NCBI GenBank assembly: GCA_934667815.1
Contig: CAKUMO010000010.1
Coordinates: 17,811 to 81,810 of the forward strand
Direction of reading: 5' to 3'
Source of the DNA: an uncultured Oscillospiraceae bacterium
GTDB lineage: Bacteria; Bacillota; Clostridia; Oscillospirales; Oscillospiraceae
DNA: 64,000 nt
Under the pieces are notes generated by a model. The model searched no databases, had not been told where the DNA came from, and was given only the letters and a program-made list of their open reading frames with translations. Shown one piece after another: positions 35,197 to 43,399 of this stretch. Position numbers and translations under genes: made by a program. Every line of letters starts with the position of its first letter. Positions within the stretch are counted from its first letter, which is position 1.

Positions 35197-36372
35197 TCAT
35201 GATTCCGGCTGCATTGCCGGGTCGAAGGTAATGACGGTGTAGTACTTGTGATCCTCAAACTGTACGCACTCGTCGATACGGCGCTTTAATTCTGCGGTCT
35301 TTCCGCTTAAATCAAAGGGCACGGCAAGATCAAAGATCAGATTGGTGTGCTGCGGGCCGCGCACCATGCGGAAATCGTGCATCGACAGACGCGGATCGAG
35401 CTGCTTCAGCTTTTTTTCCACAAGCGCACGCATGTGATTCAGTTCGACATCATCCGTGACGACAGGATCATAGTGAATGACCAGATGCACATGCAGTTCG
35501 CGCAGCGCGTCGCGCTCGATGTCATCCAGAATGTCGTGGCAGACCAGCGGGTTTTCATGCATATCCATTTCGACATGGACGGTAGCGAAGCACTGACCGG
35601 GGCCGTAGTCATGCACCATCAGGTCGTGAATGCCCAGAATTTTCGGATGACCAAGCACAAGATCGCTGATGCGGCGGACAAGCTCGCGGTCAGCCTGCTT
35701 GCCGAGCAGCGGACTGATCGTCTCCTTGGCGATCGACCAACCGGAAAGCAGGATGAACACCGCGACGAGCACACCCACCCAGCCGTCGATGCGCCACCGG
35801 AAAAAATGACCGGCAAGCAGCCCCAGAAGCACCGCCGAGGTTGTAATCACGTCGTTGCGGCTGTCGGCCGCGGTTGCCTCCAGCGCGGTGGAGTCGATGG
35901 CCTTGCCCAGTTTTTTGCAGAACAGGCACATCCACAGTTTGACAAGGATCGACGCAATCAGCACGCAAAGCGTCAGGACGGAAAACTCCACTGCCTCGGG
36001 ATGGAGAATTTTCTCGACGGAGGACTTGGCCAGCTCCACGCCGATGACCAGAATCAGCACGGCCACCAGCAGCCCGGACAGGTATTCCATACGCGCGTGG
36101 CCGTAGGGATGCTCCTCATCGGCGGGACGCTCGGCCAGCTTGAAGCCGAACAGCGTTACAAGCGAGGACGAGGCATCGGAGAGGTTGTTCACAGCGTCGG
36201 CAGTGACGGAGACGGAACCCGCCAGTGTGCCCGCAACGAGCTTTCCGGCAAAGAGCAGGAGGTTGCACACCAGCCCCACCAGTCCGGCAAGCCGTCCGTA
36301 AGCGCCGCGCACCTTGGGATCATCCGTATTTCGATAGTTTTTGACAAAGAGACGCAGCAGGAGCTTCGTCAT
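35197..36372 (-). CDS. cation diffusion facilitator (CDF) family transporter
   Basis: This 391-residue protein is a proton-coupled divalent cation exporter of the CDF family (Zn, Mn, Fe or Co). The membrane domain has about six helices. SVTADAVNNLSDASSSLV carries the helix II metal site (D-x3-D type) and HPYGHARMEYLSGL is the CDF signature. ATAADSRNDVITT carries the helix V site (DxxxD). The C-terminal cytoplasmic domain (about 210-300) is followed by an unusual extra region of about 90 residues with MHDFRMVRGPQHTNL. GGGGG precedes the ATG. A TATAAT at minus 36405-36410 with TGTACA 17 bp upstream may be its promoter. The metal is not deducible. Confidence 0.9.
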   Translation of the reverse strand: MTKLLLRLFVKNYRNTDDPKVRGAYGRLAGLVGLVCNLLLFAGKLVAGTLAGSVSVTADAVNNLSDASSSLVTLFGFKLAERPADEEHPYGHARMEYLSGLLVAVLILVIGVELAKSSVEKILHPEAVEFSVLTLCVLIASILVKLWMCLFCKKLGKAIDSTALEATAADSRNDVITTSAVLLGLLAGHFFRWRIDGWVGVLVAVFILLSGWSIAKETISPLLGKQADRELVRRISDLVLGHPKILGIHDLMVHDYGPGQCFATVHVEMDMHENPLVCHDILDDIERDALRELHVHLVIHYDPVVTDDVELNHMRALVEKKLKQLDPRLSMHDFRMVRGPQHTNLIFDLAVPFDLSGKTAELKRRIDECVQFEDHKYYTVITFDPAMQPES

Positions 36373-36504
36373 CGGCCATTCCCCCTTCAGAGTATCTTAT
36401 TTATTATATAAAATTTTTTCGCAAATGTACACTATTTTTTGTCTTGCTATTCCATGTTCCGGAAAACTGTGATAAAATAATCGAACTTTGGGAGGGAACG
36501 GATT

Positions 36505-36813
36505 ATGGACGAATTTACCACGGCTCTGCTGCGCGCGATTCAGACCGCACAGGATGAATGCGGCGTCCGGCAGGCGCGTCTGCGGCAGTCCGTGCAGGAC
36601 TATGGCGGCGTTTCCACTGCCAAACGTCAGATCAGACGAAACTGCGCCTCTGAGGGCTTCGACGCTCTGGCGGAGGCAGGGCGGCTCGAGCTTTCGCTGG
36701 AGGCTCTGGCCGTCAGTGCAAAATTCAACGCGCTCTTTACGGACGAGGAGGTCAACGCCTGCTTCGCTCTGCTTTGCAGCGCGGACTATTACGGAAGTAA
36801 CAAAAAGAAATGA
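36505..36813 (+). CDS. small protein of unknown function, coupled to the ABC exporter
   Basis: This 102-residue protein has no signal peptide or membrane segment. It contains VSTAKRQIRRNCASEGFDAL then ELSLEALAVSAKFNALFTDEEVNAC. That pattern resembles a small helical domain seen at the ends of various hypothetical and restriction-related proteins (xGFxxLxxxxRLxLxxEA...F..LFT..E). GGGAGGG is 11 nt before the ATG. The stop overlaps the start of the first ABC gene (ATGA), so it is the first gene of a three-gene operon and may regulate or assist the exporter. The function is unknown. Confidence 0.75.
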   Translation: MDEFTTALLRAIQTAQDECGVRQARLRQSVQDYGGVSTAKRQIRRNCASEGFDALAEAGRLELSLEALAVSAKFNALFTDEEVNACFALLCSADYYGSNKKK

Positions 36814-38531
36814 AACGAATTATCAAGTATCTCAAGCCCTATCGCGGAAAACTCGCGCTGGCCGCGCTTCTGGTGTCGGTCTCGACGCTGTGCGATCTGC
36901 TGCTGCCGACGCTGATGTCGAACATTCTCAACAGCGGCATCCGCACAGGCGAGTTTTCCTCCATTCTGCGCACCTGCCTCGCCATGCTTGCAGTCGCGTC
37001 GGTCAGTCTGGCCTGCATTCTCTACGGCACCAAGACCTCCTCGCGCGTCGTGGCGGACTTCTGCGGCGACCTGCGCGCGGACATTTTCCGCAAGGTGAAC
37101 ACGCTCTCCTTTGAGGAATTCGGCCAGCTCGGCACGGCTGCTCTCGTCACACGCGCAACGCATGACGTTGAAACCGTTTCGTGGGTCGCGTCCATGCTCT
37201 GCGGCACCGTGGCGACCATCCCGATGCTCTTTATCGGCGGCATCGCGCTGGCCATGGCCAAGGACGTCACGCTGTCGCTGGTCCTGTTGGCCTTTGTGCC
37301 GGTCATTTTGCTGGGCGGCTGGCTTGCCGGCAAGCGCGTGCTCCCGCTTTGGAAGAAATCCGACCTGTACATCGACAAGCAGAACGGCATCATGCGCGAG
37401 CGTCTGCGCGGCATCCGCGTCATCCGCGCATTCAATTCCGAACCGCATGAGCACGAGCGCATCGCCGAGGCCACGCACGTCATGGCCGAAAACATCATCC
37501 GCAGCAACGTCGCCATGGGCACGCTGCTGCCGCTGGCAACGCTGCTGCTGAACGTCGCGGTGCTGCTTATCGTCTATCTCGGCGGCTGGCAGATGGTACA
37601 TCACGCCGGTCGTGTCAGCGCGGGCGACATTTTCGCCATCACGCAGTATGTGACCATGGTCATGAACGGCGTTGTCATGGCGTCCTTTGCTATTATCATG
37701 TTCCCGCATGCACGCATTGCGGCCGGCCGCATCGGAGAGATCATGGACGCCGAGGGCATGGGCGATCCCATGACGGGCAAGACCGCCTCGCTCACCGGCG
37801 AAATCCACTTCGAGGACGTCAGCTTTTCCTATGGCGGCGCAGAGGCGGCGGTGAATCATGTCTCGCTCGAGATCAAGCCCGGCCAGAAGGTCGCGCTCAT
37901 CGGCGGCACAGGCAGCGGCAAGTCCACGCTCATTTCCCTGCTGCTCGGCTTCCGCCTGCCGACGGCGGGGCGCGTGCTGCTCGACGGCATTCCCACAAGC
38001 GAACTGAGCAAGCACACCCTGCGCCAGAATATCAGCAGCGTTCTGCAGGGCGCGGCGATCTACACCGGCACGATCGAAGAAAACATTCGCATGGGCAATC
38101 CCGATGCAAGCGAGGCCGAGCTGCATGAGGCTGCCGAGATCGCCCAGCTTGCGGACTTTATCGAAACCTGCGAGGGCGGCTACGCGCACGAGATCAAGCA
38201 GGCGGGCAAGAACCTCTCCGGCGGGCAGAAGCAGCGGCTTTCCATCGCCCGCGCGATCATCAAGAAAGCGCCCATTTACGTTTTTGACGACAGCTTTTCC
38301 GCCCTCGATTTCCTGACGGAAAAGAAGCTGCGCTCTGCTCTGAACGAAAGGATTCGCGGCTGCACGCAGCTCGTCGTTACGCAGCGCATCACCTCGGCCA
38401 TGAGCGCCGACTGCATTTTTGTCATGGACAACGGCCGCCTGATCGACTCCGGCACGCATCAGGAGCTGCTTTCACGCTGCAAGATCTATCAGGAGATCTA
38501 CGCCTCGCAGACAGGAGGTGGCGTAAAATGA
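36810..38531 (+). CDS. ABC exporter half-transporter with a degenerate ATP site
   Basis: This 573-residue type IV ABC exporter subunit has six membrane helices (about residues 15-320) and a C-terminal nucleotide-binding domain. Walker A is GGTGSGKSTL. The signature loop is LSGGQKQRLSIARA. Walker B is IYVFDDSFSALD, with Asp in place of the catalytic Glu. Such a change is typical of one half of heterodimeric exporters (BmrC/TM287 type). Its partner starts within its last codons. The pair probably exports a drug, lipid or peptide; the substrate is not deducible. Confidence 0.92.
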   Translation: MKRIIKYLKPYRGKLALAALLVSVSTLCDLLLPTLMSNILNSGIRTGEFSSILRTCLAMLAVASVSLACILYGTKTSSRVVADFCGDLRADIFRKVNTLSFEEFGQLGTAALVTRATHDVETVSWVASMLCGTVATIPMLFIGGIALAMAKDVTLSLVLLAFVPVILLGGWLAGKRVLPLWKKSDLYIDKQNGIMRERLRGIRVIRAFNSEPHEHERIAEATHVMAENIIRSNVAMGTLLPLATLLLNVAVLLIVYLGGWQMVHHAGRVSAGDIFAITQYVTMVMNGVVMASFAIIMFPHARIAAGRIGEIMDAEGMGDPMTGKTASLTGEIHFEDVSFSYGGAEAAVNHVSLEIKPGQKVALIGGTGSGKSTLISLLLGFRLPTAGRVLLDGIPTSELSKHTLRQNISSVLQGAAIYTGTIEENIRMGNPDASEAELHEAAEIAQLADFIETCEGGYAHEIKQAGKNLSGGQKQRLSIARAIIKKAPIYVFDDSFSALDFLTEKKLRSALNERIRGCTQLVVTQRITSAMSADCIFVMDNGRLIDSGTHQELLSRCKIYQEIYASQTGGGVK

Positions 38532-40285
38532 AAAAAGACCGCGACCACATTCTGCGCCGCCTCGTCCTGGAGACGCGCCCGATCTGGAAATGGCTCGCGC
38601 TGGCCTGCCTGCTGTGCATCTGCCTGATCGTCTGCGCCGTTCTGGGGCCGAAGCTCCTCGGAAATCTCATTGACCAGCTCTACGCCTACTGGGACGGCAG
38701 CTTCACAGGCGACCTTCTGAAAACGATTCTGCCGATGATCTTCTCGCTTCTGGGCGTTTATGCGGCCTATGCGCTGTTCTCCTACCTCAAAATGCTGCTT
38801 TTGAACAAGGTCGTCAGCCGCTATTTCACCTGCAATCTCCGCATCCGCATCTCGGACAAAATTCGCCGGCTGCCCGTGAGCTATGTCGACCAGACCTCTG
38901 TGGGCGATGTTCTCTCCCGCATGACGGGCGACGTCTCCACCATGGGAAACTACGTCCACCAGATCGTGGACACGCTGATGACGGGCTTTTTGATGATTCT
39001 CGCCATCGCCGTGATGATGCTTCTGGAGGATTGGCGGCTGGGCCTGATCGTCATTGCGCTCACACCGCTGTCGATTCTGCTGTCCTCTTTTCTTTCGTCT
39101 AAGAGCGAAAAGCACTTTTACACGATGTTCACACAGGCGGGCGAATTAAACTCCCTCGTGGAGGAAGCCTTCACAAACTTCGCTACCACGAAGGCCTATA
39201 ACCTCGAACGCTATACCGAGGACAAGCACGCGGTCGTGAACGACCGCCGCCGCGACTCCGAAGCGACTGCGAATTACACATCCTCCATCGTGCGTCCGCT
39301 CATCGCCTTCACAAACGCATTGGCTTACATTGCCATCTGCCTGCTCGGCGGCTGGCTGATCGTCTCAACCGAGGCGGTCACGGTCGGTATCGTCGTGACC
39401 ATGCTGCTCTATGCCAAGCAGTTCTCCGCCCCGCTTGAGCAGATTGCGGGCGGCTTCGGCGATTTACAGCACGCCAAGGCCGCAGCACGCCGCGTGTTTA
39501 AGCTTCTCGACCTTCCCGAGGAGGATAATCCCGACGGCGCACTTCCCGGCAAGGCAGGGGGCAGCATTCGCTTCGAGCACGTCGATTTTTCCTATGACAA
39601 GGCCAGTCCGCTCATTCAGGATCTGAACATCGACGTTAAAAAGGGTCAAAACGTCGCCATCGTCGGGCCGACGGGCGCGGGCAAGACGACCATTGTCAAT
39701 CTGCTCATGCGCTTTTACGACGTAGACCGCGGCCGTATTCTCATCGACGGTGTGGACTGCGCCACACTCTCGCGCGAGGCGCTGCGCGATCAGTTCGCCA
39801 TGGTCTTACAGGATACTTGGCTGTTCCGCGGGACGATTGCGGAAAACGTCGCCTACGGCAAGCCCGGCGCGACGCGGGAAGAAATCGTCGCTGCCTGCGA
39901 CCGCGCCTACTGCGACCACTTCATTCGCACGCTCCCGGCCGGCTACGACACCGTCGTCGGAGACGACATGACAAATCTCTCCGGCGGTCAGAAACAGCTT
40001 CTGACGATTGCGCGCGCAATGCTGGCCGACCGCCAGCTTCTCATTCTTGATGAGGCCACCTCCAACGTGGATACCCGCACCGAGGCGCTGCTGCAAAAGG
40101 CCATGGATCGGCTCATGCGCGAGCGCACCTGCTTCGTCATCGCGCACCGGCTGTCCACCATTGTCGATTCCGACCTCATTCTGGTGCTCGACCACGGGCA
40201 GATTGTCGAGCAGGGCACACATTCTGAGCTGCTCGCCAAAAAGGGATTCTATTATCAGATCTACACCAGTCAATATGCGATCTAA
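38528..40285 (+). CDS. ABC exporter half-transporter with consensus ATP site
   Basis: This 585-residue partner of the preceding subunit has six membrane helices (about 20-330) and a full nucleotide-binding domain: Walker A GPTGAGKTTIVN, signature NLSGGQKQLLTIARAM, and Walker B LLILDEATSNVDTRTE with the catalytic Glu present. The H-loop IAHRLSTI is intact. The start overlaps the previous stop by 4 bp, with GGAGG 8 nt upstream. Together the two form one canonical and one degenerate ATPase site. The unit ends at a terminator (40290-40314). Confidence 0.93.
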   Translation: MKKDRDHILRRLVLETRPIWKWLALACLLCICLIVCAVLGPKLLGNLIDQLYAYWDGSFTGDLLKTILPMIFSLLGVYAAYALFSYLKMLLLNKVVSRYFTCNLRIRISDKIRRLPVSYVDQTSVGDVLSRMTGDVSTMGNYVHQIVDTLMTGFLMILAIAVMMLLEDWRLGLIVIALTPLSILLSSFLSSKSEKHFYTMFTQAGELNSLVEEAFTNFATTKAYNLERYTEDKHAVVNDRRRDSEATANYTSSIVRPLIAFTNALAYIAICLLGGWLIVSTEAVTVGIVVTMLLYAKQFSAPLEQIAGGFGDLQHAKAAARRVFKLLDLPEEDNPDGALPGKAGGSIRFEHVDFSYDKASPLIQDLNIDVKKGQNVAIVGPTGAGKTTIVNLLMRFYDVDRGRILIDGVDCATLSREALRDQFAMVLQDTWLFRGTIAENVAYGKPGATREEIVAACDRAYCDHFIRTLPAGYDTVVGDDMTNLSGGQKQLLTIARAMLADRQLLILDEATSNVDTRTEALLQKAMDRLMRERTCFVIAHRLSTIVDSDLILVLDHGQIVEQGTHSELLAKKGFYYQIYTSQYAI

Positions 40286-40289
40286 ATCA

Positions 40290-40314
40290 AAACCTCCGGC
40301 TTAGCCGGAGGTTT
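40290..40314 (+). terminator. intrinsic hairpin after the ABC exporter operon
   Basis: AAACCTCCGGC (40290-40300) and GCCGGAGGTTT (40304-40314) form an 11-bp stem with a TTA loop, 4 bp after the stop. The dispersed element begins at the next base. Confidence 0.75.
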
Positions 40315-40602
40315 CAGACTGTCAAAAAAGTCCGTAATCGTCAAAATCGATTCACAATTCAATGGGTTTTGCTCTCTGGATTTCATTTACAAAAGTCGGG
40401 GATTCCAAACTTTACAGTCTGAAAACCAGCTTGCTACGCAAGGATTTTGACTTACTGCGCAACTCACGCCCTACCGTACCTATGTACGCCGACGGGCGTG
40501 AGTTGCTTGTCTTCCGAACTTTTTCGCAGTCTGTCAGCGTGCCCCCCCTTTCGGCACGCTGCGCTTGTCAAAAAAGTCCAGAAGGACTTTTTTGACAAGC
40601 TG
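40315..40602. repeat. 288-bp non-coding element with 19-bp terminal inverted repeats, different interior
   Basis: CAGACTGTCAAAAAAGTCC at 40315-40333 and GGACTTTTTTGACAAGCTG at 40584-40602 are inverted repeats with 17 of 19 matches. The same ends bound the elements at 27382 and 46099. The interior differs: it has a 13-bp stem GCAACTCACGCCC/GGGCGTGAGTTGC (about 40459-40506), an AGCGTGCC/GGCACGCT hairpin and, at the right end, a CTTGTCAAAAAAGTCC/GGACTTTTTTGACAAG hairpin. No credible protein frame was found. It fills the gap between two terminators. Confidence 0.65.
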
Positions 40603-40603
40603 A

Positions 40604-40632
40604 GACACCGACCGGAAAAACCGGTCGGTGTC
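40604..40632 (-). terminator. intrinsic terminator of typA
   Basis: GACACCGACCGG (40604-40615) and CCGGTCGGTGTC (40621-40632) form a 12-bp stem with an AAAAA loop, 20 bp after the typA stop. It is followed by TTTT on the plus strand, so it may work in both directions. Confidence 0.8.
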
Positions 40633-40652
40633 TTTTAATAATACATTGAATA

Positions 40653-42479
40653 TCAGCCGTTTCTGGTTTTCATGAGCTGGCGCATACGGGCGGAGTGGTC
40701 AAGCTCGCGCTTGCGGATGCGCAGATTCTTCGGCGTAACCTCCAGAAGCTCGTCGTCCGCAAGGAACTCGAGGCACTGCTCCAGAGACAGGACCTTCGGA
40801 GAGGTCAGACGCAGCGCATCGTCCGCGCCGGCAGCGCGCATGTTGGTAAGCTGCTTCTTTTTGCAGACGTTGACCGTCATATCCTCGTTGCGCGAGCAGA
40901 TGCCCACGACCATGCCCGCGTAGACCTCCACGCCCGGGCCGATAAAGAGCTGGCCGCGCTCCTGCGCATTGTAAAGGCCATAGGTGCAGGCCTCGCCCGT
41001 TTCAAAGGCGATGAGCGAACCGGTCTTGCGGCGCTCAATCTCGCCCTTCATTGGCGCATAGGAATCCAGCACGGAGGACATGATGCCCTCGCCGCGCGTA
41101 TCGGTCAAAAATTCGCTGCGGTAGCCGAACAGGCCGCGCGACGGAACAAGGAATTCCAGACGATAGCGGCTGCCGACAGGCGTCATGGACAGCAGATCGC
41201 CCTTGCGGCGTCCCATTTTCTCGATGACGCTGCCCATGGAGGCCTCCGGCACGTCTGCAACCATGCGCTCGATCGGTTCGCAGACCTTGCCGTCGATGAC
41301 CTTGGTCAGAACGCGCGGCGTACTGACCTGGAACTCATAGCCCTCGCGGCGCATGGTCTCGATCAGGATGGACAGGTGCATTTCGCCGCGTCCTGCAACG
41401 TTGAAGGCATCCGTTCCCTGCTCGGTGACGTGCAGGGACACGTCCTTCAGAAGCTCACGGTTCAGGCGGTCGCGCAGATTGCGGGAGGTGACATATTTGC
41501 CCTCGCGTCCTGCAAAGGGAGAATCGTTGACGCTGAAGGTCATTTCGATCGTCGGATCCGAAATTTTCACAAACGGCAGCGGCTCTGGCAGCTCCGGCGC
41601 ACAGACCGTGCGGCCGATGGTGATGTCCGCCATGCCGGAGAATGCGACAATCTCGCCGGCGGAAGCCTCGGTGATGGGCTTCTTGGCCAGTCCGTCGAAC
41701 TCATACAGCGCGACAACCTTGCCCTTGGCGCTGTGCTCGGGGTCGTGATAGTCGCAGATGCTGACCTCCTGATTCTGGCGGATGGTGCCGCGCTCGATGC
41801 GTCCGATACCGATACGGCCGACATAGTCGTTATAGTCGATGGACGACACAAGCATTTGCAGCGGCGCCTCGGGGTCGCCGGTAGGCGCGGGGATATAGTC
41901 CACGATGGTCTTGAACAGCGGGTCGAGGTTGACGCCCGGCTCCGTCGGGCCGTAGGACGCGACGCCCTGACGGGCAGAGCAGAACAGCGTCGGAGAATCA
42001 AACTGCTCCTCCGTGGCGTTCAGGTCGAGCAGCAGCTCCAGAATTTCGTCCATGACCTCCTCGATGCGCGCATCCAGACGGTCGATCTTATTGATGACGA
42101 CAATGACCTTATGCCCCAGCTCCAGCGCCTTTTGCAGCACGAAGCGCGTCTGCGGCATGGGGCCTTCGGCAGCGTCCACAAGCAGGATGACGCCGTTGAC
42201 CATCTTCAGAATGCGCTCGACCTCGCCGCCGAAGTCCGCGTGGCCCGGGGTGTCCACGATGTTGATCTTCGTGCCCTTGTAGTGCACGGCGGTGTTTTTG
42301 GCCAGAATGGTGATGCCGCGCTCGCGCTCGAGATCGCCGGAGTCCATGACGCGGTCGACGACGGTCTGATTCTCGCGGTAGATGCCGCTCTGCTTGAGCA
42401 TCTCATCGACCAACGTGGTTTTGCCGTGGTCAACGTGGGCGATGATGGCAATGTTACGGATATTTTTCTGTTCGTACAT
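40653..42479 (-). CDS. typA: ribosome-associated translational GTPase TypA/BipA
   Basis: This 608-residue GTPase of the EF-G family acts in 50S assembly and stress adaptation. G1 is AHVDHGKTTLVDEM, G2 region ERGITILAKNT, G3 DTPGHADFGGEV and G4 NKIDRLDAR. Domain II and the TypA-specific C-terminal domain follow (SRGLFGYRSEFLTDTRGEG). The ATG at 42477-42479 is preferred because GAAGGG is then about 10 nt upstream; an ATG three codons earlier abuts that site. A promoter at 42547-42575 and the terminator at 40604-40632 make it monocistronic. Confidence 0.96.
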   Translation of the reverse strand: MYEQKNIRNIAIIAHVDHGKTTLVDEMLKQSGIYRENQTVVDRVMDSGDLERERGITILAKNTAVHYKGTKINIVDTPGHADFGGEVERILKMVNGVILLVDAAEGPMPQTRFVLQKALELGHKVIVVINKIDRLDARIEEVMDEILELLLDLNATEEQFDSPTLFCSARQGVASYGPTEPGVNLDPLFKTIVDYIPAPTGDPEAPLQMLVSSIDYNDYVGRIGIGRIERGTIRQNQEVSICDYHDPEHSAKGKVVALYEFDGLAKKPITEASAGEIVAFSGMADITIGRTVCAPELPEPLPFVKISDPTIEMTFSVNDSPFAGREGKYVTSRNLRDRLNRELLKDVSLHVTEQGTDAFNVAGRGEMHLSILIETMRREGYEFQVSTPRVLTKVIDGKVCEPIERMVADVPEASMGSVIEKMGRRKGDLLSMTPVGSRYRLEFLVPSRGLFGYRSEFLTDTRGEGIMSSVLDSYAPMKGEIERRKTGSLIAFETGEACTYGLYNAQERGQLFIGPGVEVYAGMVVGICSRNEDMTVNVCKKKQLTNMRAAGADDALRLTSPKVLSLEQCLEFLADDELLEVTPKNLRIRKRELDHSARMRQLMKTRNG

Positions 42480-42546
42480 ACAGTACATTCCCTTCTGTCA
42501 GGCGGCATCCCGGCCGCCGATTAAAAGATTTCTCATTCAGCTCTAA

Positions 42547-42575
42547 AATATACCACACGAAATCGAAAATCGCAA
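42547..42575 (-). promoter_or_regulatory. SigA-type promoter of typA
   Basis: On the minus strand TTGCGA (complement of 42570-42575) and TATATT (complement of 42547-42552), the latter preceded by TGG, are 17 bp apart. A GGCGGC/GCCGCC hairpin lies in the leader, near 42500-42520. Confidence 0.65.
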
Positions 42576-42632
42576 GTAAAAACCGCTGATTTCTGCATAA
42601 ATCGTCGGAAAACTTTTGCACAGTGCGGCTTT

Positions 42633-42674
42633 TTTACAAATTGTTCACCCAAAACGAAAAATGCGGGCTATAAT
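42633..42674 (+). promoter_or_regulatory. promoter with direct repeat before the two-component operon
   Basis: TATAAT at 42669-42674 is a perfect -10. There is no -35 hexamer; instead TTTACA (42633-42638) and TTCACC (42644-42649) form a direct repeat with 11-bp periodicity. This spacing is typical of OmpR/PhoB-family binding sites, so autoregulation by the downstream response regulator is likely. Confidence 0.5.
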
Positions 42675-42709
42675 GTAGAGGATAACAGAAATACGAGAGG
42701 GGCGTTACT

Positions 42710-43399
42710 ATGGCAAAAACCGTATTGATCGTCGAGGACGACCGCAACATTGCGGATCTTCTCCGGCTGTATCTGGAAAAAGAAGGCTACGAGGTCGTCA
42801 TTGCCCTCGACGGCCTGAAGGGCGTGGAAAAATTCCGCGAGGTACATCCCAGTCTTGTGCTGCTGGACGTGATGCTGCCCGGCATGGACGGCTGGGGCGT
42901 CTGCCGCACCATCCGCTCGGAATCAAAAACGCCGATCATCATGCTCACCGCAAAGAGCGAGACCGAGGACAAGGTCTCCGGTCTGAAGCAGGGCGCAGAC
43001 GACTACATCACCAAGCCCTTTGAAATGAAGGAGGTTCTCGCGCGCATCGAGGCCGTGCTGCGCCGCAGCGGCATCGAGCCGGAAAAGACTGCGCACCGTC
43101 TGGTCTTTGACAAGCTCGTCATCGACATGGACGCCTTCGAGTTGACCGTGGACGGCAAAAAAGTCCCCACGCCGCCGAAGGAAATGGAGCTTTTGTACCA
43201 CTTGGCCTCCACGCCCAACCGCGTCTATACGCGCAATCAGCTACTCGACGAGGTCTGGGGCTTTGATTATTTCGGCGACACCCGCACCGTGGACGTGCAC
43301 ATCAAGCGTCTGCGTGAAAAGCTCGAGGGCGTTTCCGATCAGTGGGAGCTGAAAACCGTCTGGAGCGTGGGCTATAAGTTCGAGGTGAACCAAGCATGA
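42710..43399 (+). CDS. OmpR/PhoB family response regulator
   Basis: This 229-residue protein has a receiver domain (about 1-120) and a winged-helix DNA-binding domain (about 130-227). The acidic pocket is VEDDRN and the phosphoacceptor Asp lies in LVLLDVMLPGMDGWG. The conserved Lys is in YITKPFEMKEVLARI. The effector domain shows LLYHLASTPNRVYTRNQLL and VDVHIKRLREKL. GAGGGG precedes the ATG. It overlaps the histidine kinase start by ATGA. The signal and regulon are unknown, but the HtrA-like gene downstream suggests envelope stress. Confidence 0.94.
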   Translation: MAKTVLIVEDDRNIADLLRLYLEKEGYEVVIALDGLKGVEKFREVHPSLVLLDVMLPGMDGWGVCRTIRSESKTPIIMLTAKSETEDKVSGLKQGADDYITKPFEMKEVLARIEAVLRRSGIEPEKTAHRLVFDKLVIDMDAFELTVDGKKVPTPPKEMELLYHLASTPNRVYTRNQLLDEVWGFDYFGDTRTVDVHIKRLREKLEGVSDQWELKTVWSVGYKFEVNQA

